A stretch of 64,000 nucleotides of DNA from Vallitalea longa. GTDB taxonomy: Bacteria > Bacillota > Clostridia > Lachnospirales > Vallitaleaceae. The notes below the pieces were generated by a model. The model worked only from the letters and a program-made list of their open reading frames with translations. It ran no database searches and was not told where the DNA came from. The stretch covers positions 62,001-126,000 of the forward strand of contig NZ_BRLB01000015.1 in the NCBI RefSeq assembly GCF_027923465.1, read 5' to 3'. Shown in pieces: positions 45,035 to 54,754 of the stretch; position 1 is the first letter of the stretch; the number at the start of each line of letters is the position of its first letter. The position numbers and the translations under genes are program-made.

Positions 45035-47422
45035 CTAGATATATCTTATCAGGTCCCCCACACTTTCTTTATCCATTTTGTTTATGCTCATCTTAATTAT
45101 TATCCTGATGATGATATAATAAATTGGAATTATTATGATTGTCCAATAAGGAAATTCAAATACGAATCCACTATTCTCAGGAAGTCTTGCAAAGTTATCA
45201 AAACCTAATTTGGATATAACATAACCTATTGGGACACCAATTATCGTTATGAAAAATATCAGTATATTACCTTCAAAGACAAGATATTTTTTAAACTGTC
45301 TTTTTGTCATTCCCACAGCTCTCAATACTCCAAAATCTTTTTTTCTATTTATAATGGACGTATATATTATATTAATCATCATAAACAGACTTATTGCTGC
45401 TATTATAGCTACTAGACCATACATCAACAGTACAAGGTAAAACCTCTTATCTTCCATCTTTTTTAGTTCTTCATCAATACAAGATACATGAACCTTATTG
45501 TTATCTTCAAATCTATTCTTGATTTTTTGTTTTACATTATTATAATAATCTTCATCAATATTCATGCAAACACGACTATACTCTAATTCTTCCTTACTAT
45601 AGTTATTGTCAATGAAATCACTACTAACCAATAAAGGAGGTGTGATATATTTACTCCATTTATATTTACTGATTTCACCAACAATCTCAACCACCTGACT
45701 ATTAATCGTGAAAGTCTCTCCCACCTTATAGTCATATTCATTAAAAGTATCTAGGTCAAAAACCATACACCAATTTTTCATTCTTCTTAATTCCTCAATA
45801 GTGTAAGGTGTTCTCATATATTTATACATGGCTTCCAGCATATTATCATTATAACTATATAGTACAATATCTGCATCCTCATGGTTATCTTGGTATTCCT
45901 GAAGTTTCTGAACTTTTTCTTGGTAATTATCAGTAATTGTCACTTCACTAGTAGGTATTTTGGCATCTTCAGTTACACTTATAAATTCATTTTCTATTCC
46001 CTCAATTTTATCAATATATATCATATCATTGTTATCTATATGATATACGTCTATATCTCCAATAAATCCTCTCGTTACCATATCATCTGAAGTAGTATAG
46101 GATACATAATGGGTAACGTAAATGAATAGTATAACATTGATACTCATGGTTATTACAGATAATATGGTTTTAAAGATATTGTTATTCAGATTAGCATATG
46201 CAAGCTTCAAAACAGGGCTTTTCAAGCCAATCTTTTTTCTTTTGCTTTTCTTGACCTTAATCTTGTCTACATAATGTATTGAATTCACTATAGACATTCT
46301 TTTTACTTTTCTGCTAGGTATTTTTATTGCTAACCAAACAGCTCCCCCTTGAAGAATGAGTGTAACTATTAATAAAATAAGGTAACTATTATTTTCTAAT
46401 CCTATTGAAAAATAGGTTTTCGTATATTCCCAGAAACTGAATTTACTATCATTAGTACCTTTGAACCAATTGATGAATGTATATATATTAAATACGATTC
46501 CTATAGGAATGCCTATGACAATACCTTTTAGATAATAATGCAACCCTTCTTTCAAGAATAACTTCTTCAATTGTCTATTAGTCATTCCTACTGCTTTCAG
46601 TAGTCCTATTGTATTAACTCTTTGAACTATATTATAAGTGAATATATTACTTACTGTGATAATACTTAGAAACGTAACCAATAATGCTATAACAAGATAT
46701 TCACTCATATTTCTTTGAGTTCCGTATTTGGTTTGTATGTTTTCTGCATCTATGCCAGACTTTTCTGCTATACCTCTAATCAAGCTTGTTTTATCCAGTG
46801 TGTCTATAACTGAAAAATACATATAACTAGAAACCTCATCTTCACCAATATCATTTATGTACTCATCACTTATGAATCCTTTTCTCTTGCTAATATCATA
46901 ACCTCTATCTTTAATAATACCAGTTAACAAAAATTCTTTTGATTGGACTTTGTTATCCTCATCAATTAAGTTAAGTACGACCTTATCTCCTATACCTACT
47001 TGTTTTTCTCTTATAGAGCTTTCTGTGAGAGCTATTTCATCTGATTTTTTGGGATAAGTTCCAGACTGTATTCTATAATTGAACTTATCCATATATTCTT
47101 CATTAACATTTTGTAAATAAAATGTTTTATTCTCATTATTATAGGTGGCTTTTCTATTGAGTTGGTTACAAACAGTGTGAATAATGATATTTTCATTATT
47201 ACTTACAACATCCATCTGACGCTTCGTAACATTCATATAGTATCCATCATATATAGCGAATTTTCGTTCATAGTGCATAATATCATTAGTGATACTCATA
47301 ACATAGAAATTCCCTATCGTCAAAACCAATACAGTAGATAATACTATAGACCATATTACTAATCGTCTTCTTAATCTGGAAGAGTCTAGATAAGCTTTCG
47401 CCAGGTTTTGTATACATTTCAT
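45035..47422 (-). CDS. FtsX-like ABC exporter permease, two-domain
   Basis: 795 aa from ATG at 47422 (AAGGAGAG upstream; a longer frame would overlap the ATPase gene). Helix at about 20-40, extracytoplasmic domain about 45-235, three helices about 240-390, helix about 415-440, second extracytoplasmic domain about 445-675, three helices about 680-785. So it is two FtsX/MacB units in tandem, eight helices. The paired TNRQLKKLFLKEGL and TKRQFKKYLVFEGN coupling segments are the internal repeat. It begins 1 nt after the ATPase stop and belongs to the two-component locus upstream. Likely exports or resists a peptide or lipid; not a ten-helix BceB. Confidence 0.88.
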   Translation of the reverse strand: MKCIQNLAKAYLDSSRLRRRLVIWSIVLSTVLVLTIGNFYVMSITNDIMHYERKFAIYDGYYMNVTKRQMDVVSNNENIIIHTVCNQLNRKATYNNENKTFYLQNVNEEYMDKFNYRIQSGTYPKKSDEIALTESSIREKQVGIGDKVVLNLIDEDNKVQSKEFLLTGIIKDRGYDISKRKGFISDEYINDIGEDEVSSYMYFSVIDTLDKTSLIRGIAEKSGIDAENIQTKYGTQRNMSEYLVIALLVTFLSIITVSNIFTYNIVQRVNTIGLLKAVGMTNRQLKKLFLKEGLHYYLKGIVIGIPIGIVFNIYTFINWFKGTNDSKFSFWEYTKTYFSIGLENNSYLILLIVTLILQGGAVWLAIKIPSRKVKRMSIVNSIHYVDKIKVKKSKRKKIGLKSPVLKLAYANLNNNIFKTILSVITMSINVILFIYVTHYVSYTTSDDMVTRGFIGDIDVYHIDNNDMIYIDKIEGIENEFISVTEDAKIPTSEVTITDNYQEKVQKLQEYQDNHEDADIVLYSYNDNMLEAMYKYMRTPYTIEELRRMKNWCMVFDLDTFNEYDYKVGETFTINSQVVEIVGEISKYKWSKYITPPLLVSSDFIDNNYSKEELEYSRVCMNIDEDYYNNVKQKIKNRFEDNNKVHVSCIDEELKKMEDKRFYLVLLMYGLVAIIAAISLFMMINIIYTSIINRKKDFGVLRAVGMTKRQFKKYLVFEGNILIFFITIIGVPIGYVISKLGFDNFARLPENSGFVFEFPYWTIIIIPIYYIIIRIIIKMSINKMDKESVGDLIRYI

Positions 47423-47423
47423 A

Positions 47424-48098
47424 TTATCTACTCTCCTTAACGATTCTTCCATCATTTATCAGTAAGATTCTGTCTGCTTCCTGAGCTATCTTTTCATCAT
47501 GGGTAATTAAGATGAGTGTCTGATTATATGATTTTACTGTTTTTTTCAGTAGATGAAGTACTTCTTCGCTATTCTCTGAATCAAGATTTCCTGTGGGTTC
47601 ATCCGCTAGGATAATAGAAGGATTAGAAGCTAGAGCTCTAGCTATTGCTACTCTCTGTTGTTGTCCTCCCGATAAAGCATTAGGCAGATGATCTTTACGG
47701 TCATATATCTTCAATGTTTTCATCAATTCAGTTATGTATTTCTTGTCAACATCTCTTCCATCCAGCTCTATAGGAAGAACTATATTTTCCCATGTATTGA
47801 TTATGGGTACAAGATTATAACTCTGAAATACGAAACCTATATTCCTTCTTCTGAAAATTGTTCTTTTTGTCTCGTCCATATTATTGATATTCGTATTATC
47901 AATTAGTACTTTTCCCTGTGTCGGTTGTTCAAGACCTCCTATAAGATTAAGGAATGTAGTCTTACCAGACCCTGATGGACCTGCAATAACTATGAACTCC
48001 CCTTTACTTACTTTCAAATTAATATCGTCGACAGCTTTTACTGTATATTCTTTTCCTACGAAGTATTTTTTCAATCCAATCGTTTTTAGCATTTCCAT
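47424..48098 (-). CDS. ABC exporter ATPase (MacB/LolD-type)
   Basis: 224-aa ATPase partner of the FtsX permease. Walker A GPSGSGKTT (about 39-47), Q-loop FVFQSYNLVP, signature LSGGQQQRVAIARAL, Walker B IILADEPTGNLDSENSEEV, H-loop LITHDEKIA. The QSYNLVP and GNLDS forms are typical of the MacB/LolD group. Intergenic DNA (174 nt) separates it from the kinase gene, so it may have its own promoter activated by the adjacent response regulator. Confidence 0.95.
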   Translation of the reverse strand: MEMLKTIGLKKYFVGKEYTVKAVDDINLKVSKGEFIVIAGPSGSGKTTFLNLIGGLEQPTQGKVLIDNTNINNMDETKRTIFRRRNIGFVFQSYNLVPIINTWENIVLPIELDGRDVDKKYITELMKTLKIYDRKDHLPNALSGGQQQRVAIARALASNPSIILADEPTGNLDSENSEEVLHLLKKTVKSYNQTLILITHDEKIAQEADRILLINDGRIVKESR

Positions 48099-48272
48099 TT
48101 ATCGTACCTCCCAGTTATTTATGTATAATGATAAACTATTTTTCAATATCTATTATTATACAGCAGCATTCTGTCAACTCCATTACAGTTATTATGACAA
48201 AGTTGTAATTTTAATCTCTCATGTCTCATGTCTCATAGATTAATATTTGAACTATAATTAGCCGTAGAATTT

Positions 48273-49334
48273 TTAACTATAGAATATCAATTCGAACCTT
48301 GACCCCTTATCTAATTCTGAATATACCTTTATTGTTCCATCTTGACTTTTCATTATTTCTTTCGCCAGATATAATCCAATGCCAATTCCTTTATCTATAC
48401 CTGTTTTGTCACTTTTATAGAATCTGTCAAAAATAAAAGGTATATCATTTTTATCAATACCTCTTCCATTATCATTAATTATTATTTTATTTGACATGAC
48501 AGTTTTTACGCATTCAATCGTAATAGTTCCCTCTATATCAGTATATTTAACAGCATTATCCAATATATTGGTGATTGCTTCTTTTGTCCACTTGGCATCA
48601 TAACAGAATATGTTATTATGATTATTCTTCATATTGATTTCTATATCTTTCTCTCTTGCTGATACATATATTGAATTAACTGCTTCCGTTATTGTCTTAT
48701 TTATATTGTTTTCCTTAATATTTATTTGAATAAGTCCTGTTTCCAACTTGGATATATCTGTCAGCGACTCGACGAACCATTCAACTTTATGGATCTCATC
48801 ACTCATCTTAGAAATCATATTCAACTTTTTCTCTTCACCGATTTCATTATTTTGGAGAAGGGAGTTGAATAATTTTATTGCTGCAACAGGTGTCTTCAGT
48901 TGATGTGTTATTTCTGTAACTAGAGTATTCAATCTTTTCTTCTCATTGTTTACACATTCTCTATTACTATTTAATTTGCATATGAGTGTGTTCAGTTGAT
49001 ACTCTATACTGTATAAAATACCTTCGTCATAGTCAGATACATATTCCTTGGTGCTGTCATAATTGCCATTAATGGCTAACGTTACATTCTTATTGACCGT
49101 ACTTAATCTCGTATATATATATTTGATGGTCCTATATCCTATAAAAGCACTGCTGAAAATTATTATGCAAATCATGAGTTTATAAACAATGTACTTATAT
49201 CTTCTTAGAGATTCAAACTCTACATATATCTCCAAAATATCTATTACCATAATCAATAAAAATGTAATCATATAAATTCCTAATAATACTATCACATTTT
49301 TTTTGATATTATTATCGTTCCATAACTCCTTCAT
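48273..49334 (-). CDS. Sensor histidine kinase, intramembrane-sensing type
   Basis: 353 aa. Two helices (about 13-33 and 51-69) joined by only about 17 residues, so no extracellular sensor domain; signals are probably received within the membrane or via the ABC partner. HisKA with phosphorylated H144 in EITHQLKTPVAAI, N-box NILDNAVKYTD, G1 DNGRGI, G2 GIGIGLYLAKEI. Overlaps the response regulator stop by 4 nt. Confidence 0.93.
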   Translation of the reverse strand: MKELWNDNNIKKNVIVLLGIYMITFLLIMVIDILEIYVEFESLRRYKYIVYKLMICIIIFSSAFIGYRTIKYIYTRLSTVNKNVTLAINGNYDSTKEYVSDYDEGILYSIEYQLNTLICKLNSNRECVNNEKKRLNTLVTEITHQLKTPVAAIKLFNSLLQNNEIGEEKKLNMISKMSDEIHKVEWFVESLTDISKLETGLIQINIKENNINKTITEAVNSIYVSAREKDIEINMKNNHNNIFCYDAKWTKEAITNILDNAVKYTDIEGTITIECVKTVMSNKIIINDNGRGIDKNDIPFIFDRFYKSDKTGIDKGIGIGLYLAKEIMKSQDGTIKVYSELDKGSRFELIFYS

Positions 49335-50020
49335 CGTTTTTCACACCTCTGATTCCATGTATAGCCCAGACCTCTAATTGTTTTTATGTATTCTGGTCTT
49401 GATTTATCATCTTCAATCTTAGCCCTTATACGTTTGATATTGACTGCAATGGCATTTTCATCAACATAGTTTTCAGCATCATCCCATACATGAGTAAGAA
49501 TCTGTTCTTTAGTTACGATTCTTAAGGAATTTTCCAGAAGCAGTTTCAACAATTTATATTCTGTAATTGATATTGGGATATTTTCATTATCTTTAGTTAA
49601 TCTAACCTCATTCAAATAGAAATATATATCATTTGATACAAGTACAGAGTAAGATTTCTTATCAATACGTCTGAAAATGGCATTCATTCTAGATATCAAA
49701 ACACTTAGTGTAAATGGTTTCGTAATGTAGTCATCCGCTCCCATATCCAGTCCCGTAACAACATTAAGTTCTTCACTTAATCCTGTAAGAAATATTATTG
49801 GAACGTCACTTCCCATACGTATGTATTTGCATAGGTCATATCCTGAACCATCTGGAAGATCTATATCAAGTATTACCAAGTCGAATACTTGATTATTGAA
49901 TGTTTTTTTCCCGTCCAGTATGAACTTACTGATTGTTACATCATAGTTATTAGATTGTAATGCTATATCAATTCCATAAGCCAAAGCCTCATCATCTTCA
50001 ACTAATAATATTTTTTTCAT
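49331..50020 (-). CDS. OmpR/PhoB-family response regulator
   Basis: 229 aa. Receiver domain with acidic pair D9-D10 (VEDDEA), phospho-acceptor D52 in VILDIDLPDGSG, T in FLTGLSE and K in DDYITKPF. C-terminal winged helix (about 130-225) with VNIKRIRAKIEDD and IKTIRGLGYTW. First gene of the four-gene locus, a GGAGG-like site upstream. It probably controls the adjacent exporter. Confidence 0.96.
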   Translation of the reverse strand: MKKILLVEDDEALAYGIDIALQSNNYDVTISKFILDGKKTFNNQVFDLVILDIDLPDGSGYDLCKYIRMGSDVPIIFLTGLSEELNVVTGLDMGADDYITKPFTLSVLISRMNAIFRRIDKKSYSVLVSNDIYFYLNEVRLTKDNENIPISITEYKLLKLLLENSLRIVTKEQILTHVWDDAENYVDENAIAVNIKRIRAKIEDDKSRPEYIKTIRGLGYTWNQRCEKR

Positions 50021-50441
50021 TATATTTCCTCCAAATTAATCCATAACTCAACTTACCCACATTTAATTTTAATGCAGGAATTAAAAGGACCATAGGTTTG
50101 AAGCCCAGTACATAACATTTGTTTTTCTAATCTATACTTATTATACTTGTTATTGATATAATCGTCTACCTATCATCAATACAGTGTTAGCTAATTTTTA
50201 TTATAGTCACTTATATAAATAATCAAAATTATACAAGTCTTCTATTGTTAATTAATTTACTACATGTAACTTCAAGGATTTTTATAATAGTATCTTATGG
50301 AATATTTCGTAATCATTATAAATTCTATTTAAATAGTGACCTTGCTATGATATACTTAAGGCTAAATATCAAAAATTACATCTTCAAGTTTCATGGATGA
50401 GTTGATATTTTGGGATATAATAAATTTAAAGAGGTGATTTT
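50021..50441. other. Divergent intergenic region
   Basis: 421 nt between two divergent genes (response regulator and acetyltransferase). AT-rich, no open frame with a ribosome site, no strong hairpin. It must hold both promoters; none could be assigned with confidence. Confidence 0.5.
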
Positions 50442-51059
50442 ATGAATCAAAGAGAAAGAATGCTAAAAGGACTCCCTTACAAAGCAAGCCTTGATGGCTT
50501 AAAAGAAGATAGATTGGAAAACAAGAAAAAGATATATGCATATAATAATCTGAATCCAGATAAAATTGAGGATACGAAAAAAATCATAAAAAACATATTA
50601 GGAAAAACAGGTGAAAATGTCTATATTGAACAACCTTTTCATTGTGATTACGGGTATAATATTGAAGTGGGAAATAACTTCTATGCAAATTATAACTGTA
50701 TCATGTTAGATGTAGGGAAAATAACTATAGGAGAAAATGTAATGTTGGCTCCTAATGTTTCAATATATACTGCTGGTCATCCAATCCATCCTGATTCACG
50801 AAACTCTGGTTATGAGTATGGGATTTCCGTTTCTATAGGAAACAATGTGTGGATAGGTGGTAATGTTGTTATTAATCCTGGTGTCAATATTGGTGATAAC
50901 GTTGTAATAGGTTCTGGTAGTGTAGTAACAAAGGACATTCCAGCTAATATGATCGCAGTAGGCAATCCTTGTAAAGTGATTCGCGAGATAACTGAAGAGG
51001 ATAGGAAATATTATTATAAAGATAAAATTTTTGACGTTGATGATTATATTGTAGAATGA
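50442..51059 (+). CDS. Maltose/galactoside O-acetyltransferase-like protein
   Basis: 205-aa acetyl-CoA-dependent sugar O-acetyltransferase. An N-terminal Mac domain (about 4-58) with MNQRERMLKGLPYKAS, then left-handed beta-helix hexapeptide repeats (about 62-185). YTAGHPIHPDSR contains the catalytic histidine, and IGNNVWIGGNVVINPGVNIGDNVVIGSGSVVTKDIP is the CoA-binding coil (given as short overlapping pieces IGGNVVINPGV and GSGSVVTKD). Monocistronic; AGAGGTG upstream. Confidence 0.92.
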   Translation: MNQRERMLKGLPYKASLDGLKEDRLENKKKIYAYNNLNPDKIEDTKKIIKNILGKTGENVYIEQPFHCDYGYNIEVGNNFYANYNCIMLDVGKITIGENVMLAPNVSIYTAGHPIHPDSRNSGYEYGISVSIGNNVWIGGNVVINPGVNIGDNVVIGSGSVVTKDIPANMIAVGNPCKVIREITEEDRKYYYKDKIFDVDDYIVE

Positions 51060-51138
51060 GAATAAATAATCTTAATGTTTTTTTATAAAAGTCTAATTGT
51101 AATTCTGGATAATAAAATTTTAATTAAACTGTATGATG

Positions 51139-51177
51139 CTAAAGTGCTAATCTAAAATAATTTAGTTAGCACTTTAT
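51139..51177. terminator. Hairpin between convergent acetyltransferase and dehydrogenase genes
   Basis: AAAGTGCTAA (51141-51150) and TTAGCACTTT (51166-51175), a perfect 10-bp stem with short T-rich flanks. Serves as a shared terminator. Confidence 0.75.
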
Positions 51178-51249
51178 AATATGTTAATTCAGCTTTCTAT
51201 CTATAATTAGCTTACCAGCATATACTATTGAAGTGAAAAAGTTGAGATA

Positions 51250-52311
51250 TTAATATTTTATTGTTACAACTGGTTTTATTAAATCAGTAGGTTTGTCTTT
51301 CATTAGATATAATGCTTTTTCTATATTTTTAAATCCTTCAAATCTATGAGTTATTAATTTACTTGGATCTAATTTATTGTATTTAACTAAGTTAGCTAAT
51401 TTTTCTGTTTTCACTCTTCCTCCAGGTGTTAACCCACCAAGAATATTTTTATGACCCATACCAACTCCCCATTCAATTCTAGGAATTTTAATATAGTCTC
51501 CCGAACCTAGGTAATTGATATTTCCGATTTTTCCTCCAGCACGAACTATTTTAACTGCTTGTGAAATAGTATCTACGTTACCACCAGCAATAATGACTTT
51601 ATCAACACCCTCACCATTGGTTAAATTCAATATTTGATCTACGATATCTCCTTTTTTATAGTTAACAATATCTGTAGCGCCATAATATTTAGCAGCTTCA
51701 ACACAAATTGGACGACTTCCAACAGCAATTATTCTTGCAGCTCCTTTTAGATTTGCACCTGCAACACCCATCAAACCGACTGGACCTATTCCAATACATG
51801 CAACTGCATCTCCAAATGTTATATCTGTTAACTCAGAACCGCTAAATCCAGTGATAACCATATCAGATATCATACATGCAACACCAGGATCCATACCTTC
51901 TGGTAAATGCGCTAAATTGGCATCAGCTTCGTTCACATGAAAATATTCAGCAAATACGCCATCTTTGAAATTAGAGAATTTCCATCCTGCTAACATTCCA
52001 CCTGAATGTTGTGGAAAACCTAATTGAGCTTCTTGACTTCCCCAGTCAGGAGTAATAGCTGGAACAATAACTTTATCACCTGGTTTGAAATCTTTAACCA
52101 GACTACCTACTTCAACAACTTCACCGACAGCCTCATGTCCTAAAATCATGTTTTTTCTATCTCCAAGTGCTCCTGCCCAAACTGTATGGACATCAGAACT
52201 ACAAGGTGCTATAGCAATAGGTCTTAATATAGCATCTAACGGTCCAGCAACAGGTTTCTCCTTTTCTATCCAACCTGTTTTTCCGATACTTAACATTGCG
52301 TAACCTTTCAT
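51250..52311 (-). CDS. NADP-dependent secondary-alcohol (isopropanol) dehydrogenase
   Basis: 353-aa zinc alcohol dehydrogenase that interconverts isopropanol/acetone and similar secondary alcohols and ketones. Very close in motif layout to Thermoanaerobacter secondary ADH: start MKGYAMLSIGK, zinc ligands C37, H59 and D150, and NADP selectors G198-S199-R200 and Y218, all at the same residue numbers. Start ATG at 52311 follows AGGAGG by 8 nt; an in-frame TTG one codon earlier is less likely. Monocistronic. Control region discussed in the next entries. Confidence 0.95.
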   Translation of the reverse strand: MKGYAMLSIGKTGWIEKEKPVAGPLDAILRPIAIAPCSSDVHTVWAGALGDRKNMILGHEAVGEVVEVGSLVKDFKPGDKVIVPAITPDWGSQEAQLGFPQHSGGMLAGWKFSNFKDGVFAEYFHVNEADANLAHLPEGMDPGVACMISDMVITGFSGSELTDITFGDAVACIGIGPVGLMGVAGANLKGAARIIAVGSRPICVEAAKYYGATDIVNYKKGDIVDQILNLTNGEGVDKVIIAGGNVDTISQAVKIVRAGGKIGNINYLGSGDYIKIPRIEWGVGMGHKNILGGLTPGGRVKTEKLANLVKYNKLDPSKLITHRFEGFKNIEKALYLMKDKPTDLIKPVVTIKY

Positions 52312-52335
52312 CAATAATTCCTCCTTAAGCCATTT

Positions 52336-52388
52336 ATTATAGTAGATTCTATGATATGCGAGATTGTTTGTTAATTAACAAACAATCT
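52336..52388 (-). promoter_or_regulatory. -10 element and 28-bp palindrome before the alcohol dehydrogenase
   Basis: AGATTGTTTGTTAA and its exact complement form a 28-bp perfect palindrome (52361-52388). On the minus strand a TATAAT (52341-52336) lies downstream without a good -35, so the palindrome is centred about 45 nt before the likely start, a usual activator position. Half-sites contain TTGTTAA, as in Rex sites, but without the 4-nt centre. Confidence 0.6.
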
Positions 52389-52536
52389 TTTATCTAATAT
52401 TGTATCACTAATATAACTAAAATGCAAAACTTTTACAGTATTACTTCTATTAATACTGATTTATACCCATCCGTATAGGAATTTAATGCTAATTTATTTA
52501 ATTTGAATTAGATGTATAAATTTACGCTTAATAATA

Positions 52537-52554
52537 ATGTTAATTTGTTAACAA
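52537..52554. promoter_or_regulatory. Rex-like operator candidate
   Basis: ATGTTAA-TTTG-TTAACAA matches the clostridial Rex consensus TTGTTAA-N4-TTAACAA at 13 of 14 positions. It is 226 nt upstream of the secondary-alcohol dehydrogenase start. Confidence 0.45.
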
Positions 52555-52670
52555 AAATAAGAGTTTTTAGAATTAAAAAATATTTTATTATACCCCTATA
52601 CTTATTATAATTATCTGGAATTTACAATTGCTTTTTTAATATTTTATAGTTTATAACAAGTAAAGATAAC

Positions 52671-52709
52671 AAAAACTGTTAATGATATTAGTGATATTAT
52701 CATTAACAG
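52671..52709 (-). terminator. Terminator of the phospholipase C gene
   Basis: CTGTTAATGATA (52676-52687) and TATCATTAACAG (52698-52709), a perfect 12-bp stem followed on the minus strand by five T. Confidence 0.85.
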
Positions 52710-52793
52710 CTTTATCATTTTATATATAAGATATATTATTATATTAATTTCTTTCTATATATGCTATTTATTACAATGCTAGACTTGAATATT

Positions 52794-54398
52794 TTAGAAT
52801 AACCATTCTTTTACGGTATTATCATAAAACCATTGATTTATATCAGTGTTAAAGACAAAATCATCTTTGGTTATTGTGATATTCTCTGGATACCAATCAT
52901 CGTTTCCAACTTTTTTTAACCATGCTTTTGTAATTACGGCGTCAGGTAATTTGGAGTATTCTATTGAATACCAATCATCATCACCTTTTTCAAAATCATT
53001 GTAATCTGGTTTATCCAACATACTTTCTTGAATTGTACCGTCACTTAATTGCATACCAAAATATACATCACTATCTGTTCCATAGGAATCAAATAGATTA
53101 CCATCTTTGGTTTTTATACGAACATCGACTTTATCCAAAATAAAATTGCAATCAGAGACAACTATATCAATACCTGTATTACCTATAAACCAACTATTAA
53201 GAGGTTTTAAGAAATGGCATTGATTATCGCTACTTGATACTTCTACCTCTAAAGGATACCAGTTATCTTCAGCACTTCCTGCTTCCCATCCTCTTTGTTT
53301 TCGTATCCATGCTTTTCTTATTTCAGAGCCGGCTGATTTTTCTAACACTACAGTATATGTATCATTATCACCTTTTTCATGATCATTGTAACCTGACTTG
53401 TCCAACTTCCATTCGTGCATTCTACCATTTTTTAATTCAACACCGAAGTATACATCATTATCCGTTCCATAAGAATCAGTTAATGCTCCATCTTTTGTTT
53501 TGACACGAACATCAAGAGCAATATCACTATCATACGTATTACTACATACAGAAGATGGGTTTGCAATCTCTTTTGCAAATCGATATAAAACTCTAGCTAT
53601 TCCTCTTTGAGCGCTTTTCATTGTAATATCTGCAACACCATTCCACGTAGATTCATCATCTGCTACAAAATTATTATGGTATTGCTCATATCCGATTATA
53701 GCTCTAACATCACATTCCTTAGTTATGAAATCTGGTAGATATTCATCTTCTAATGTATCTGAATAATTAGATGTACTAGTATTACCACCTAGTGTATTTA
53801 TAGTATATTGCTCTTTATTGTCTTCTACATATGTTTCAAATGTACTATGTTTTGTAATATGTTCTTGAGTACCACCAATAGCATTTGATGCATGATGAGG
53901 ATTACATAAGTCCGCAAAATAATGCATTGCATTTCCTAAAGTATATATTGCATCATTGTAATTTCCGCTCTTCCAATATTGTAATGCCCATCCTATGTAT
54001 TCTTTTGAACGATATTCAGCTGTTTGATATATATAATCTAGAAATGCGAGTTCTCCTTCACTTGAAGCAGTAAAATTAGATTTGGTATAGGGGTCATAGA
54101 AATGATCTTGATATAAAGAAAAATTTTTGTCATCAAAATCTGGCATAATAGAACCAAGTTTAAAATTTTCAATAGATACTTTTAATCTATTGATTACATC
54201 CATGAATTCGCTATTATTTCTGTCATCTGAACTTAAATCATTTTCTAAAATCTGCAAACCTTGAGTGACTAACAAAGTATGTGTGTTTGGATCTTGGTCA
54301 AGTTCACCAGCCCATCCAAATACTGAAGTTGAAATTAATTGTACCATCAAAACTACTCCTGCTGTAAAAACACTTGCTCTTTTCAAACAATTTTTCAT
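52794..54398 (-). CDS. plc: Secreted zinc-dependent phospholipase C with two PLAT domains
   Basis: 534-aa relative of the clostridial alpha-toxin family. Signal peptide 1-28, giving a mature N-terminus at W29, which in this family ligates zinc. Further ligands follow in family order: H40, D87, H99, H159, D163, H169, H184, E188. The catalytic domain (about 29-275) is followed by a PLAT/LH2 domain (about 290-400, with DVRVKTKDG and DNDVYFGVEL) and a second PLAT domain (about 418-534, with DVRIKTKDG and DSDVYFGMQL). Well-studied members of about 370-400 aa have one. Likely hydrolyses phosphatidylcholine-type lipids outside the cell. Substrate range or toxicity cannot be read from the sequence. 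Confidence 0.92.
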   Translation of the reverse strand: MKNCLKRASVFTAGVVLMVQLISTSVFGWAGELDQDPNTHTLLVTQGLQILENDLSSDDRNNSEFMDVINRLKVSIENFKLGSIMPDFDDKNFSLYQDHFYDPYTKSNFTASSEGELAFLDYIYQTAEYRSKEYIGWALQYWKSGNYNDAIYTLGNAMHYFADLCNPHHASNAIGGTQEHITKHSTFETYVEDNKEQYTINTLGGNTSTSNYSDTLEDEYLPDFITKECDVRAIIGYEQYHNNFVADDESTWNGVADITMKSAQRGIARVLYRFAKEIANPSSVCSNTYDSDIALDVRVKTKDGALTDSYGTDNDVYFGVELKNGRMHEWKLDKSGYNDHEKGDNDTYTVVLEKSAGSEIRKAWIRKQRGWEAGSAEDNWYPLEVEVSSSDNQCHFLKPLNSWFIGNTGIDIVVSDCNFILDKVDVRIKTKDGNLFDSYGTDSDVYFGMQLSDGTIQESMLDKPDYNDFEKGDDDWYSIEYSKLPDAVITKAWLKKVGNDDWYPENITITKDDFVFNTDINQWFYDNTVKEWLF

Positions 54399-54568
54399 AA
54401 TAATATGACCTCCATTTTACAACTATTTGTACATTTTCTATAATTATACATTAAATAGAGGTATATATCAATTTACTTAATGATAAATTCATGTTAAATA
54501 TATGTTATAAAACATTTTTACGCATAATTAATATAATTATCAATCAATAGTCTGTATATCCATCATTT

Positions 54569-54614
54569 TTGGAACAAAAGAGGCTATGCATCGTTCTGCA
54601 AAACAGATTTATCC
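54569..54614 (+). repeat. Short dispersed repeat (GAGGCTATGC family), copy C
   Basis: TTGGAACAAAAGAGGCTATG followed by CA (54569-54590), then AAAACAGATTT. Matches copy A at 2296-2316 on the opposite strand apart from one inserted A. Confidence 0.5.
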
Positions 54615-54638
54615 GTTAAGACCTATAAGATTAAACAA

Positions 54639-54680
54639 AGCCTTCTTATTAATATTTTGTAATTATTAACAAGAAGGCTC
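54639..54680 (-). terminator. Terminator of purL
   Basis: AGCCTTCTT (54639-54647) and AAGAAGGCT (54671-54679), a perfect 9-bp stem 75 nt after the purL stop, followed on the minus strand by TTTGTTT. Confidence 0.7.
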
Positions 54681-54754
54681 ATTTGATGTTTTTACATATA
54701 TACTCAACTCTACCACTTAAATTTTCTTGAGAGAAAGTTAATTAAAAAAGCTTT

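Noticed and set aside
48217-48239. Triple TCTCATG direct repeat between ABC and kinase genes
   Set aside because: Only three 7-nt units with no palindrome or spacing suited to a promoter; likely slippage, although a response-regulator direct-repeat site cannot be fully excluded.
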